Shown here: one piece after another, positions 22,577 through 33,260 of the stretch
Layout of the letters: each line of letters begins with the position of its first letter
How positions within the stretch are numbered: position 1 is the first letter of the stretch
Assembly (NCBI GenBank): GCA_015680685.1
Contig: MNCI01020439.1
Span: 129,847-193,846 of the forward strand
Reading direction: 5' to 3'
From: Gnetum montanum
Taxonomy: Eukaryota; Streptophyta; Gnetopsida; Gnetales; Gnetaceae
Length of the DNA stretch: 64,000 nt
Made by a program: the position numbers and the translations under genes
Notes under the pieces: model-generated
Database searches by the model: none
What the model saw: the letters and a program-made list of their open reading frames with translations, nothing else
What the model was told of the DNA's origin: nothing

Positions 22577-23531
22577 ACTGCTTGTCAGAAGTCAAGACAT
22601 GCAACATGTGCCAGAGATACATGAATCTCATACATGTAGCACCTGCAAACCTGCATCCAATGCAAATCACGTGGCTCTTCCAATGATGGGGACTAGACCT
22701 CATAGGGCCTATCAAGCCTAAGTCCTCTGCAAGGCATAGTTTCATTATCACCTCCACTGAGTACTTTACCAAGTGGGTGGAAGCTATCCCCCTGAGGAAC
22801 ACGATGTCTCAGTAAATCTACCATTTCATCCTTGACAACATCGTAACAAGATTCGGGCTTCCAATGACTATTGTGACTAACAATGGGCCACAGTTCAGTC
22901 GTAGTATGGAAACCTGAACCTTCTGCAATAATCTAGGCATTAAACAATCAATTCCTCCCCCTATTACCTGTAGGTAAATGGACAGGCGAAGGTTACAAAT
23001 AAGTCCATCATCAACTTGCGGAAGCGGATGCTTAACAATAGCAAGAGGTGGTGGCATGAGCAAATCCTCTATGTTCTGTGGGCCTACCGAATGACGTGCA
23101 GGATGACAATAAGTAAGATCCCTTACAACCTTGTTTATGGATTTAAAGCTATGTTGCCTCTTGAGTTGCAGGTACCATCACTTCGGATGATCCTATTTGA
23201 CAACATGAGCGAAGCCCAGAACAACAAGTCGTGGATCATCGACCTCGACTCAGTAGAGGAGGAGTGTGCATAGACGCTAAGACACATCAAGCACTACTAG
23301 AGCAAGCAGCAGTAGAAGCATCGTGCAGACCGACATCGACAACTAGTGCAGAAGGAGGACCTCATCCTCAAGGCCGTCCCTAAGCATGTGAGAAAATTCT
23401 CAGCCAAATGGAAAGGTCCTTACATGGTCACTAAAGCCTTCGGGAATGGAGCCTTCAAGCTAGTAGACATGGACGGCAACGAGTTCGTCAACCCGGTGAA
23501 TCACTCATACCTCAAGTCATACTATGCCTGA
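22577..23531 (+). pseudogene. Integrase end of pol, element IV
   Basis: Starts at the zinc-site half C-N-M-C-Q and continues through the catalytic core to the C-terminal domain (K-F-S-A-K-W-K-G-P-Y) and the pol stop. The first aspartate (W-G-L-D) is kept, but the second reads T-N-N-G-P, with Asp changed to Asn, and the glutamate reads Q-A-K-V-T-N-K, with Glu changed to Lys. A frameshift lies near 22970. The protein could not have been active. The changes fit G-to-A, that is C-to-T on the other strand. Confidence 0.85.
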
Positions 23532-23539
23532 AGCACAAT

Positions 23540-23800
23540 GGGAATCGCCACTGTCCGCTATGATGATAAACTAGCAACAAGAACCAGCAGCATCTGCAAT
23601 GACATTAAACTAGTGGCACCAAGAAGCATCTGCAACGACATTAAACTAGTGGCATCAAGCACCATCCACCATGACATAAAACTGGCACAACTCATCCACT
23701 ATGGTGTTAAATTGGCATCTACGGTCTGCTGGGAGCTTAAACCAGCACAACGTTCCATTGGGATCTTAAACTAGCACATGGTCTACCAAGACCTTAAATT
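23540..23800 (+). repeat. TTAAACT tandem repeat in 3' UTR of element IV
   Basis: Units on the pattern ATCTGCAATGACATTAAACTAG follow the pol stop directly. Same class as in elements II, V and VI. Confidence 0.8.
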
Positions 23801-24802
23801 GGGTTTGTGTCACATTCCCCAGCATGCACTAGCACCAAATACACATCAAATGAGCGGGCACGATGCTAATGCGTGGGTGGGTCATTGCAGCTCCAGAGCA
23901 CAGTTCACGACACAATGGGAACATAGTCTAGAACATATGCAATACTGCCACCCTTGGCATCATGCTGATCCTCCAGAGATGTTGTATGACATCATACTAG
24001 CCCTCCAGACCTACCATCGCAACAGCCCCTTGCCTTGACGGTAGTTCCTTGGCTAGTGCCTGCCGTTGAAGTTCCAGTAGTATTATGGACCAACCAAAAT
24101 ATTGTTATCCTTCGGCCCCCTACTAATGATGTTCAGCTATGTGGTATCTAATCCCATAGCTAAACTAGGAATGCATGCCCCTGGTAGGGATTCTAGTGCA
24201 TCTGTACTCACAGTGACATTTTCGAGGATGGTTCCTTCACGTCGACGTCACCAAGGCCGCTACTGGCCTTCCTTCTTCGGACATCATACACCAGCAATGA
24301 TATCCAAAAGCTTCAACAATGCTAGCATCCAACAAGACCATTACCCTCGAGGGCATGACTTGCGACAGTAGAAAATGCTACAGTGTCACGAAGTGAGTTC
24401 CTTGACTAGCTTGACCATGATAGAGTGCAAATTCCCATGATGTGTGTAACACAACTCGCTGTATGGGAAACACCAACGTGAACTCCATGACGTGCGTAAG
24501 GTAGCTCACCGCATGGAAAGCATCTGTAGGTAGGCTGAAACCCTACATAGATGTAACGCAACTCATCTTGGGAAAGATGCCTATCCTACAAGAGGTCGAG
24601 GGTCAGCCAAAGCGAAGGTGAAAACTCACACAAACTCCCTCAGAGCACTCCGACGAGGGATTCGGCTAAACCTCATCTTTGCCATTCTCCTGTGCCTCCT
24701 TCCTCCCTACTTCATCTCTTTACTCCAATGCAACACTCTCAAGTGTAGCCAAGAGACATCTTGACACTCACCGAGCGACAACCTCAGCATTTTTCCTTCT
24801 AC
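23801..24802 (+). other. Unique 3' UTR of element IV
   Basis: No gene is supported. It is similar over long stretches to 30080-31090 of element V and includes GTAACACAACTCGC-type words at 24430-24560. Confidence 0.5.
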
Positions 24803-24877
24803 GGTGTTTCATATTCTTTGTCATCGTCTATCAAGCCCGTTCTCCAAACGTCGACAAAGAGGGGCCAATGAAACACC
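24803..24877 (+). other. PPT within inverted repeat, element IV
   Basis: The clearest copy: outer arms GGTGTTTCAT and ATGAAACACC (10 pairs), inner arms CTTTGTC and GACAAAG (7 pairs). The tract AAAGAGGGGCCA and the LTR start lie on the 3' side. Confidence 0.72.
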
Positions 24878-26454
24878 CCAAAAATTTTGAACTCTTTCTC
24901 GCTTCACCTGGCCTTGCAATTCACACAATACTACGAAAGTTCTCTGGGAGGAGAATGCTCTGAACTCAAGCTGGCCAGTATGGAAAATTATCTACTTTGG
25001 GTGTAAACAGGCTCTATTAACCATCCTGCCTGTCCACCCAGGTAGTTTGCCCAGCCGACAACCTGCTCAGAAATGGTGCGCAATGTTGACAGTAGCACTC
25101 AGGATGCACGAAATAGTTTGGCAAGTTTTTTTAGTCACAAAGTCTTCTATGCCATGCTACGCCTCACTATGTAGCGTAGCAAGCTTCAGAAAATGATTGC
25201 AGGACGAAATGCCATGCTACGCTATGCTATGTAGCGTAGCGTAGCATGGAAATAGCTATGCAACCAGCTCCATCACCCAACTTCAAGTCCTTCAACAATG
25301 TCCCTTTCCATCAAGAAGTAGCATACCATGTCTGCTTCTATGCTATGCCGAGCTACATGGTGCAGCAAGGTGTAACAATCCTTTGGAAGAGACAGAAGGT
25401 AGCTCATAGGGCAGAATCAACAAGTTTATAGGTCTTGCAACATAGGAAACAAAGTTTGCAAATTGGCAAAATTTTTGCAACTAAGGCTAGTTTCTACACT
25501 ACGCTACACTATCTAGCATAGCATAGCGTAGCAAGCATGTAACACACATGTAGTGAAACACATGACATGGTGCTACGCTACATCGAGCATGCTATGCTAC
25601 AAAGCATAGTAGGGCATGTGGGTGGTTGTACAACATCAATGCACTTCATCTAATTGGACCATTGGCCCATGTCTCCAAATGCTGACAGCATAATTACGGC
25701 ATGGAAGGCTTTCATTACAATAGTCACGCAGTTCCAGTGGTCATACATGGCTCGTGCAACACTAGCAAGTCAACGTGGGCCAAGGGAACATTTCATCCAA
25801 ACTACCCCTTTCGCGTGCCGTTTAGTCCTATAAATACCTCGATGACTAGCGCTCAAAGGGTTGGACTATCTTGGTATGTTCTAAAAACAAGCATTGTAAC
25901 ATTGAGCATCGAGCATTGTAAGATTTCTGTTTGACACTGCAAACAATTAGCATTTTTAGCTAGCATTCTATTTTGTCCCCCTTCTACCACCTTGGTAGAA
26001 TTCCTACATTATCAGCACCTAAGTTTGCATCCAAGAGCACAACCTATTTTTCTCTACACGTCCTGGTTACTCTTGGGATCTCTGCACTCAGCCATGCTAT
26101 GCAATCGATATATCCACCTTGACAGAGAAAACTTGTAGCTTTGGAGCAGTGCACTTTTCTAACAGCATTTTTACTTGGTTTCCTACTTATTACAGTGTTT
26201 TGAATTATTTTCTACTTTATTTACTTCTAAGAATTACTTCGCATTATTTCGCACTTTCATTCCCATTTTCAAATTATATGCTGCAAAAGGCTATATAGAT
26301 GCCGACTAAGTCCCTGTGTAATCGACCAGATTGTTCAGGGCACCCTGTATCCACTCACACACCCAACATGGCCCTCCCATGGGTATGGGATCAAAACTTG
26401 GGCCCCCATCGACCCCTCGGTGTTTTCCAGCCGTTGACGTTTTCGATCGCTACA
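24869..26454 (+). repeat. 3' LTR of element IV
   Basis: TGAAACACCCC to TCGATCGCTACA. The U3 at 25140-25620 is packed with GCTACGCTATG / TAGCGTAGC inverted words. TATAAATA lies at 25829-25836. Confidence 0.88.
25829..25836 (+). promoter_or_regulatory. LTR TATA box, element IV
   Basis: TATAAATA after the palindrome array, aligned with the boxes of the II and V LTRs. Confidence 0.6.
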
Positions 26455-29400
26455 ACATCCAAGGGGGAAGTAGAAACGTTAAAACTTAGCTCCCTCCTAG
26501 ATGCGTAGACGCATGAAAACATGGCCAAGATTCTACAAGACAACATCAAAGTATTCACATGTTCATACAATGACATTCCTGGTTTAGATCCGAGGCTAAT
26601 ACAACACAACATCGTTCTAGACCCATGCATGAAGGCAGTCAAGCAGAAGTCCTGTAAGGTCAAACCAAAAATTGCATTAGCCATAAGGGATGAAATCACA
26701 AAGCTATACGAAGCTGGTTTCATCTACGCGGGTTATTATTCGAAATTGGTTTCCAACATCATCATGGTTTGTAAGAAAATAGGAGGAATACGAATCTGTA
26801 TAGACTTGTGGGATATGAACAAAGAAATGATCAAGGATGACTTCCCATTACCAAGCATCGATCAACTCATCGACACTATGGCTGGTCATGCCCTGCTATC
26901 CTTCATGGATGGATTCTCTAGCTACAACCAAATTCACATCAACCTAGAGCACCAACTAACAACAACCTTCATGACCCCATGGGGGACCTTTTGTTACACC
27001 ATGATGCCTTTTGGGCTCAAGAACGCCAGGGAAACCTACCAACAAGCCATGAATTACATCATCAACGATTACATCCTAGAAACATTAAATGACTACGTGG
27101 ATGATATAGCAGTCAATTTCAAAGAGGAAGTTGACCACCCACACGATCTAGGGGTAGTCCTTAAGTGTTGTCAAATGCATAATCTAATCCTAAGAAGTGT
27201 GTCTTTGGGATAAAAACTAGACACATGTTAGGATTCATGGTATCGAAGGCCAAAATATGGGTGGACCCTAACAAAGTCAAGGCCATCATCAACCTGGCAC
27301 CTCCTACAAACCTTAAGGAGTTTCAGGATTTACAAGGAAGGGTATAGTTTATCCAAAGGTTTATAGCGAAGTTGATTGACAAGTTACACCCCATGCAACA
27401 TTTGCTAAAGAAAGGGATTAGCTTCAAGTGGACAACCTAGTGTCAACAAGCCTTCGATGACTTGAAGGAAGAGCTTTTGCAACTCCCAACTATGCATCCG
27501 CCACAAAGAGGTAAGCCTTTCTTCATCTACCTTGCCACTTCTGACACATCCATCGTAGCACTGCTATGTTAGAAACGAGATGACGGATCTGAGATACCAG
27601 TGTATTATATGAGTCATGCATTAATAGCGCATGAGGCAAAATACAACGAAGTGGAGAGAAATTTCCTTGCCTTATAGTTCGCACTAAAAAATTAGAGGCA
27701 CTACCTATTTCGTAGTACAATTAACAGCATTTGCAAAAGCAACATACTTTAGGCTATCACTAACAACCTGTATGAAAGTAGCCGGATAGCTTGATGGAAA
27801 GTAATAATCGCAGACTTCAACCTACACTATGTAAGCTAGTCATTAACTAAGGGTCAAGCCATAGCAATGCAACTTACGGCCTCACCCATCGATGACCGCG
27901 CAATCATAGATCCCAAATTCCCAGACAATCATGTTGGCACTATCAACATCATCCCATCACACCTAGAAGGCACTTTACACTTCAACAACACTTTAACCGC
28001 ATGAGGAGGTAGTGTAGATGCCATCATTATGTTTCCCTCTAGGGAAATGCATCCGTTTGATTATCGTTTTGCATTCCCCTACACCAACAACATGGCATAG
28101 TACGAGGGGCTACTCAGAGGCCTCTCAGCCACCCATACACTATGTATAGAACACTTGGCAATCTGCAGTGATTCACAACTAGTTGTGAATCAAATTACTA
28201 AGGTCTATGCCTACAAAGCTATGCACCTGCAACCCTACTGCGACCTAGCAAAAATCCTGCCTAATCAATTTACAACCATAGATCTGCAACACGTGCCACG
28301 CAATGAAAAAAATGTGGTAGACGCCTTAGCCACTCTAGCATTAAATATTCCACCACACTCATTCACAAATCTACCAACTTAAATTATCGAATGTACTAAA
28401 CCTATCACTCAGGCAGGACATGTGGCCTCCATTAGTGCTGTGGATACCCAAGAGTGGTATGCTAACATGAAAGCCTACCTGCAACATGGTGAACCCCCAA
28501 GTGGATTAACATCTGCTCAGAGAGATGTGATCCGCAAGTGCACCCGAAAATATACACTCATGGGGAATGATGCCCTGTGCTGATGCTCTTATAACGAGAT
28601 ATTGCTGGCATGCGTGGGTGGGGAGTAGGTGAAGAAGGTAGTTAATGAAGTGCATGAGAACTATGTGGTGGACACATAGCACCTAGAGCTATGGCTTCAA
28701 AAATTAGACACCTAGAGTACTATTGGCCCCATATAGAGTGTGACTGCTTGTCGAAAGTCAAGACATGTGACACATGCCAGAGATACGCAAATCTCATACA
28801 CATATCACCCGTGGACCTGCACCCAACGCAAATCACGTGGCCTTTCCAATGATGGGGACTAGACCTCATAGGACCTATCACATCTAAGTCCTCCATAGGG
28901 CATAGCTTCATTATCACTGCCACTGATTATTTTACTAAGTGGGTGAAAGCTATTCCCCTGAGGAAGAGACATCTCAGCAGATCTACCACTTCATCCTCGA
29001 TAACATCATGATAAGATTTAGGCTTCCAATGACTATTGTAACCAACAATGGGCCACAATTCAGTAGTAGAGAAACTTGAACCTTCTGTAGCAATCTAGGC
29101 ATCAGTCAATCATTCTTCTCCCTCTATTACTTGCAGGCGAATAAACAAGTGGAGGCTACAAATAAGTCCATCATCAACTTGCTGAAGTGGATCCTTAAGC
29201 AAGAGGCAGTGGCACGAGCAAATCCTCTATGTTCTATGGGCCTACAAGTAAGACTCCTTATAGCCTTGTTTATGGATCTGAAGCTGTGTTACCTCTTGAC
29301 TTGTAGGTACCATCACTCTGGATGATCCTCTCAGATGTTGTGAGCAAAGCCTACAACAATGAGTCGTGGATCACCGACATTGACTCCATAGAGGACGAGC

Positions 29401-29666
29401 ATACACAGACGCTGAGCTGCATAGAGAACTACCAAAGTAAGCAATAGTAAAAGCACCATGTAGACCCACATCAATGGCCAATATAGAAGGGAGACCTTGT
29501 CCTCAAGGTTGCCCATGTTCATGTGAGCAAATTCTCAGCCAACTGGGAAGGCCCTTACATGGTCACTAAAGCCTTCGTGTATGGAGCCTTCAAGCTAGTG
29601 TACATGGACAACAACGAGTTCACCAACCCAGTGAATCACTCATACCTCAAGCCATACTACATCTAA
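26455..29666 (+). pseudogene. pol of element V (RT to integrase), heavily decayed
   Basis: The RT part is open over about 230 codons (26521-27213) with F-M-D-G-F-S-S-Y-N-Q and Y-V-D-D both present, then breaks by frameshift near 27190. The first RNase H (~27530-27840) and the second (~27975-28330) follow with many stops. In the second, the first catalytic Asp is replaced (F-N-N-T-L), while Y-E-G-L-L-R-G-L and C-S-D-S remain. Integrase continues from ~28640 (D in W-G-L-D, then T-N-N-G-P with Asp lost) to a C-terminus matching that of element IV. The N-terminal part of pol is across the element IV insertion, left of the window. Confidence 0.85.
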
Positions 29667-29669
29667 AGC

Positions 29670-30075
29670 ATGGAAGCAACAAGCAGCATCTGCTATGACA
29701 TCAAACTAGCAGCAACAAGCAGTGTCCGCTATGATGTTAAACTGGCAGCAAGAAGCAGCGTTCACTATGACATGAAACTGGAAGCAATAAGTAGCGTCTA
29801 CTATGATGTTAAATTGGTAGCAACAAGCAGCGTCCGCTTCGACATTAAACTGGCAACAACAAGAAACATCTGCAATGACGTTAAACTGGTGGCGACCATC
29901 CGCTACGATATAAAACTAGCACAGCTAGTCTGCTATAACTATAAACTGGCATGACACGTCTACTATGATGATAAACTAGCATGTACAGTCTGTAGGGATG
30001 TAAAACCAACACGGTGATCCGCTGGGACTCCAAACCAACACACAGTCTACCAAGACCTTAAACTAGATTTGTGTC
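29670..30075 (+). repeat. TTAAACTGGCA tandem repeat in 3' UTR of element V
   Basis: The most regular array: about eight units of about 36 bases on the pattern AGCGTCCGCTATGATGTTAAACTGGCAGCAACA (split here: AGCGTCCGCTATGATG, TTAAACTGGCAGCAACA), then degenerate ones. The open frame through it, with repeated Y-D-V-K-L, is a by-product of a unit length divisible by three. Confidence 0.83.
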
Positions 30076-31095
30076 ACATCCCTAGCATGCACATACACCA
30101 AGTACACATCGAATGAATGTACGTAGTGCTGAAGTTGGGGTGGGACATTACAGCTCCAGAATGTAGTTCACGATGCAATGTGAACACAATCTGGAACATA
30201 TGCAATGTCTCCACCCTTGGCATTGTGCTGATCCTCTGAAGATGTTGTATGACATCACATTAGCCCTTTAGACCTATCGTCGCTACGGCCCATCGCCCTG
30301 ATGGTAGTTCCTTGGCAAGTGCCTGCCGCTGGAGTTCCAATAGTATTGTGGCCTAGCCACAATATTGTTACCCTCCAGCCCCCTGCAAATGCCTCGGCTC
30401 GCATTACATTTATCTATGTGGTAGTTGATCCCATAGCTGAACTGAGAATGCATGACTTTGGCAAGGATTCTAGAGCATTCACACTCATAGTAACTCCTAG
30501 CACCTTCGACGTCGGCTCTACCATGCCAGTGCTGCCAAGGCCGTTGTTGGCCTTCCTACTTTGGACACCATATACTAGTAAAGGTTTCCAAAGGCTTCAA
30601 CAATGCCTACAATAAGAAAGACCTTTGCCTTCATTTCGCATCATGGCTGTCTTTTCTAGTTTCCTCCCTGTGTTCGCAGGGTGTGTTCCGGAGAGTCATC
30701 AGTCGAAGGCAGATCTTGCCACAGCAGAAAATGCCATAGCATCGTGAAGTGAGTGCCTTAACTAGCTTGGCTTCTTCAGACTGCAAATTCCATGATGTGC
30801 GTAACACAGGTCGCCACATGGGAAGCACCTATAGGTAGGTCAAAATCCCACACAGAAGTAACACCTGTCCTACAAGAGGTCGAAGGTTAGCAAAAGTAAA
30901 GATGAAAATGCAAACAACTTTCTCATGAGCACTCCGATAAGGGACTCTACTAAATCTCATCTTTACCCTTTTCCTAAACCCTCTTCTTGCTTTCTTCATC
31001 CTTTCCCCCTGGAAAAACCAATGCAACACTCTTAAGCGTAGCCAAGCGACATCTTGACGATCACTGAGTAGTGACGTTAGCATCGTGCCTTCCGT
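30076..31095 (+). other. Unique 3' UTR of element V
   Basis: No gene is supported. Homologous to 23800-24800 in element IV. Confidence 0.5.
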
Positions 31096-31171
31096 GGTGT
31101 TTCGTATTCTTTTTCAATGTCTCTTGATCGCACCCTCTAGATGTCAACAAAGAGGGATCAATGAAACAACC
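31096..31171 (+). other. PPT within inverted repeat, element V
   Basis: Arms TGGTGTTTC and GAAACAACC, the latter with a one-base interruption. The tract ACAAAGAGGGATCA precedes the LTR. Weaker than in elements II and IV, in keeping with its age. Confidence 0.6.
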
Positions 31172-32804
31172 AAAAATTCAAAGGCATGCTTGCTCCACCA
31201 GGTGTTTGCAATTCGCGCAGTGTTACAGAAGTTCTTTATGACATGGACACTCTAATGTTCAGACTATCCAGTCCGGCAAGTTTTCTACCCTAGGTGTCAA
31301 CAGGCCAAATGGACTCTCTAGCCTGCCCACTTGAGTAGTTCATCTAGCCGACAACGTAGTTAGCAGTGGTGCGTGGAATTTTTGGCAATGCTCAGAATGC
31401 GCAAAGCACTTTAGCAATGTTTTCTAAGTCAAGGAGCTTTGCTACACTATGCTACGCTATCTAGCGTAGCAAACTTTAGAAGACGTTTGCAATAGTGCAG
31501 TGCTATGCTATACTATGCCATGCAACATGGCACAACTGACTTCAAGTCCTTCAGCAATGTCTCCTGCCTTCAGAAAGTGACAAACTTGGCAAAAAGTAGG
31601 CCATGTTTGTCGCTACGCTATGCTAAGCTACATGGTGCAGTGAGGCATAGCAATTCTGTGAAAGTGCAGAAGGAAACTCAAAGGGAAGGATCAGCTAGTT
31701 TGCAAGCTTTGTAGTGCAAAAGGTAAGGTTTGCATATTGGTGATGTTTTCTGCAACTAATACCAATTTCTATGCTACGTAGCGTAGCATAGTGTAGTAAA
31801 TATGCAAAAAAAAGTTAGCACACTTCAAATGTTTCCATTGGATGTAGCAGGACATGATGCAAATTTTTTGCTTCTAGCCAGTAGCTACACTACGCTATGT
31901 TGCATAACGTAGCACAACGTAACAAGATGCTACGCTATGCCAAACATGCTACACTACAAATCATAGAAAAGAGTGGCAAGAAGTTATGCTACATCAATGT
32001 ACTTCACCTAATTACATCGTTTCTCTGATAACGCAATTACAACATGGCAAACTTGTAGTTACAGCATGGTAGACTCATCCAATGGTCATGTAGGCACGTG
32101 TAGCATAGATAGGTCAGTGCAAGCCCAGGGAGCATGGCATCCAAACTGCATCTTTCGCGCACCCTTGGTCCTATAAATACCCCAATGATCAATGCTCGAA
32201 GGGTTCGTTTTTTGGCATTTTTAGTCTGCTAACAATTTTGTTGGCTGACAAGTAAAAAAAGTTAGCGTTGTAACCTTGAGCATTGTAAGACTTCTATTTG
32301 ACATTGTAAACAGTTATCATTCTCAGTTTGAATTTTTTCTGCTCCTTTCTACCACCTTGGTAGCACTTCGCATTGTTAATGCCTGAATCAGCATTCAAGC
32401 ACACAGCCATCTTGCTCTACACATCTTGATTACTCATGGGATCTCTGCACTTCTCAGCACTGTGCAACCGATTGTATCCACCTTGACAAAACGAAGTTGT
32501 AGCTTCAAAGTGGTTCATTTTTCTAACTACATTTTACTTTGTCTTCTTATTGTTATTTCATTTTACACTACTTTTTGTCTCTTTTACATTTAAGCATTAC
32601 TTCGTGCTATCAGTCTCGTTTTCAAATCACACATTGCAAAAGGTTATATTAACACCGACAAAGTCCTTGTCTAATCGACCAGACCGTTCAGGGTGCCCCA
32701 TTTCCATTTTATCCAACATGCCCTCCCACAGATTCAGGGTTGAGACTATCAACGGCTGCCAACCCCTTGGTGTTTTCCAGCCACCGACATTTTTGGTCGC
32801 TACA
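31162..32804 (+). repeat. 3' LTR of element V
   Basis: TGAAACAACC to TTGGTCGCTACA. Inverted GCTACGCTAT words at 31435-31930. TATAAATA lies at 32172-32179. Confidence 0.86.
32172..32179 (+). promoter_or_regulatory. LTR TATA box, element V
   Basis: TATAAATA in the same LTR context as elements II and IV. Confidence 0.6.
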
Positions 32805-33260
32805 ATATACTTGTTGGAAAACATGTACATCCTTGGACACAAAGTAGCTATCATAATCCTTGAGAGGAGACTTAAGGAAGTAGAAGAGGACACATTGGGA
32901 AAATGGAAGAGGTATCTTTTTGTAGTTCTAGATTCTAGAAGTTAACTACTTATAGAGCTAGAAGAGAAACTTCATCAAACGGTGGTCAAGTTGAATATAG
33001 TCTAGTGTGAGCTTTTGCAGGTGAGGAGAAACCTTGAGTAGTTCTAGGTTAATGCTGAGGAATCGTGACAAGAACTTCTATGAGATCAGGGACTGATGCA
33101 TGAATAAAATCAATAGCTTTAAGTAAGAGTAAAGAACCTTCAAAAACAACTTTAGAGATTTTACATGTTAACACATAGCTCTTTAGGCTTCTTCTTATAT
33201 CAAGTAGACATGTTAGGGAGCTTCTTCTCTTAGCCATCACTCCTTGGTACCTTTTAATAA
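32805..33260 (+). other. Possible remnant of a coiled-coil coding sequence
   Basis: One plus-strand frame reads as Leu/Glu/Lys-rich heptad-like protein (I-L-E-R-R-L-K-E-V-E-E-D, later N-A-E-E-S, L-Q-K-Q-L) with about seven stops. It is unlike the coiled coil of the Tat antisense gene. It could be a piece of an older element. Function unknown. Confidence 0.25.

Larger units (their letters stand above)
22577..26454 (+). mobile_element. Element IV: Tat-lineage LTR retrotransposon, 3' end
   Basis: Visible from mid-integrase to the 3' LTR. The left part was displaced by element III. Its LTR ends immediately before element V's pol resumes in frame, so IV inserted into V just upstream of the RT; 26455-26459 (ACATC) is the expected duplication copy. 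Confidence 0.85.
26455..32804 (+). mobile_element. Element V: Tat-lineage LTR retrotransposon, 3' half (oldest of the nest)
   Basis: Pol from just before RT, a 3' tandem repeat, a PPT and a 3' LTR. It carries the most stops and frameshifts of the nest, which fits its being the outermost, first-inserted element. It borders AT-rich DNA at 32805 (ATATA is the predicted duplication copy). Confidence 0.85.

Noticed and set aside
29670-30075. Regular short repeats considered as a CRISPR-like array
   Set aside because: Units are contiguous and degenerate with no unique spacers, in a plant retroelement 3' UTR; a tandem repeat is the right description.
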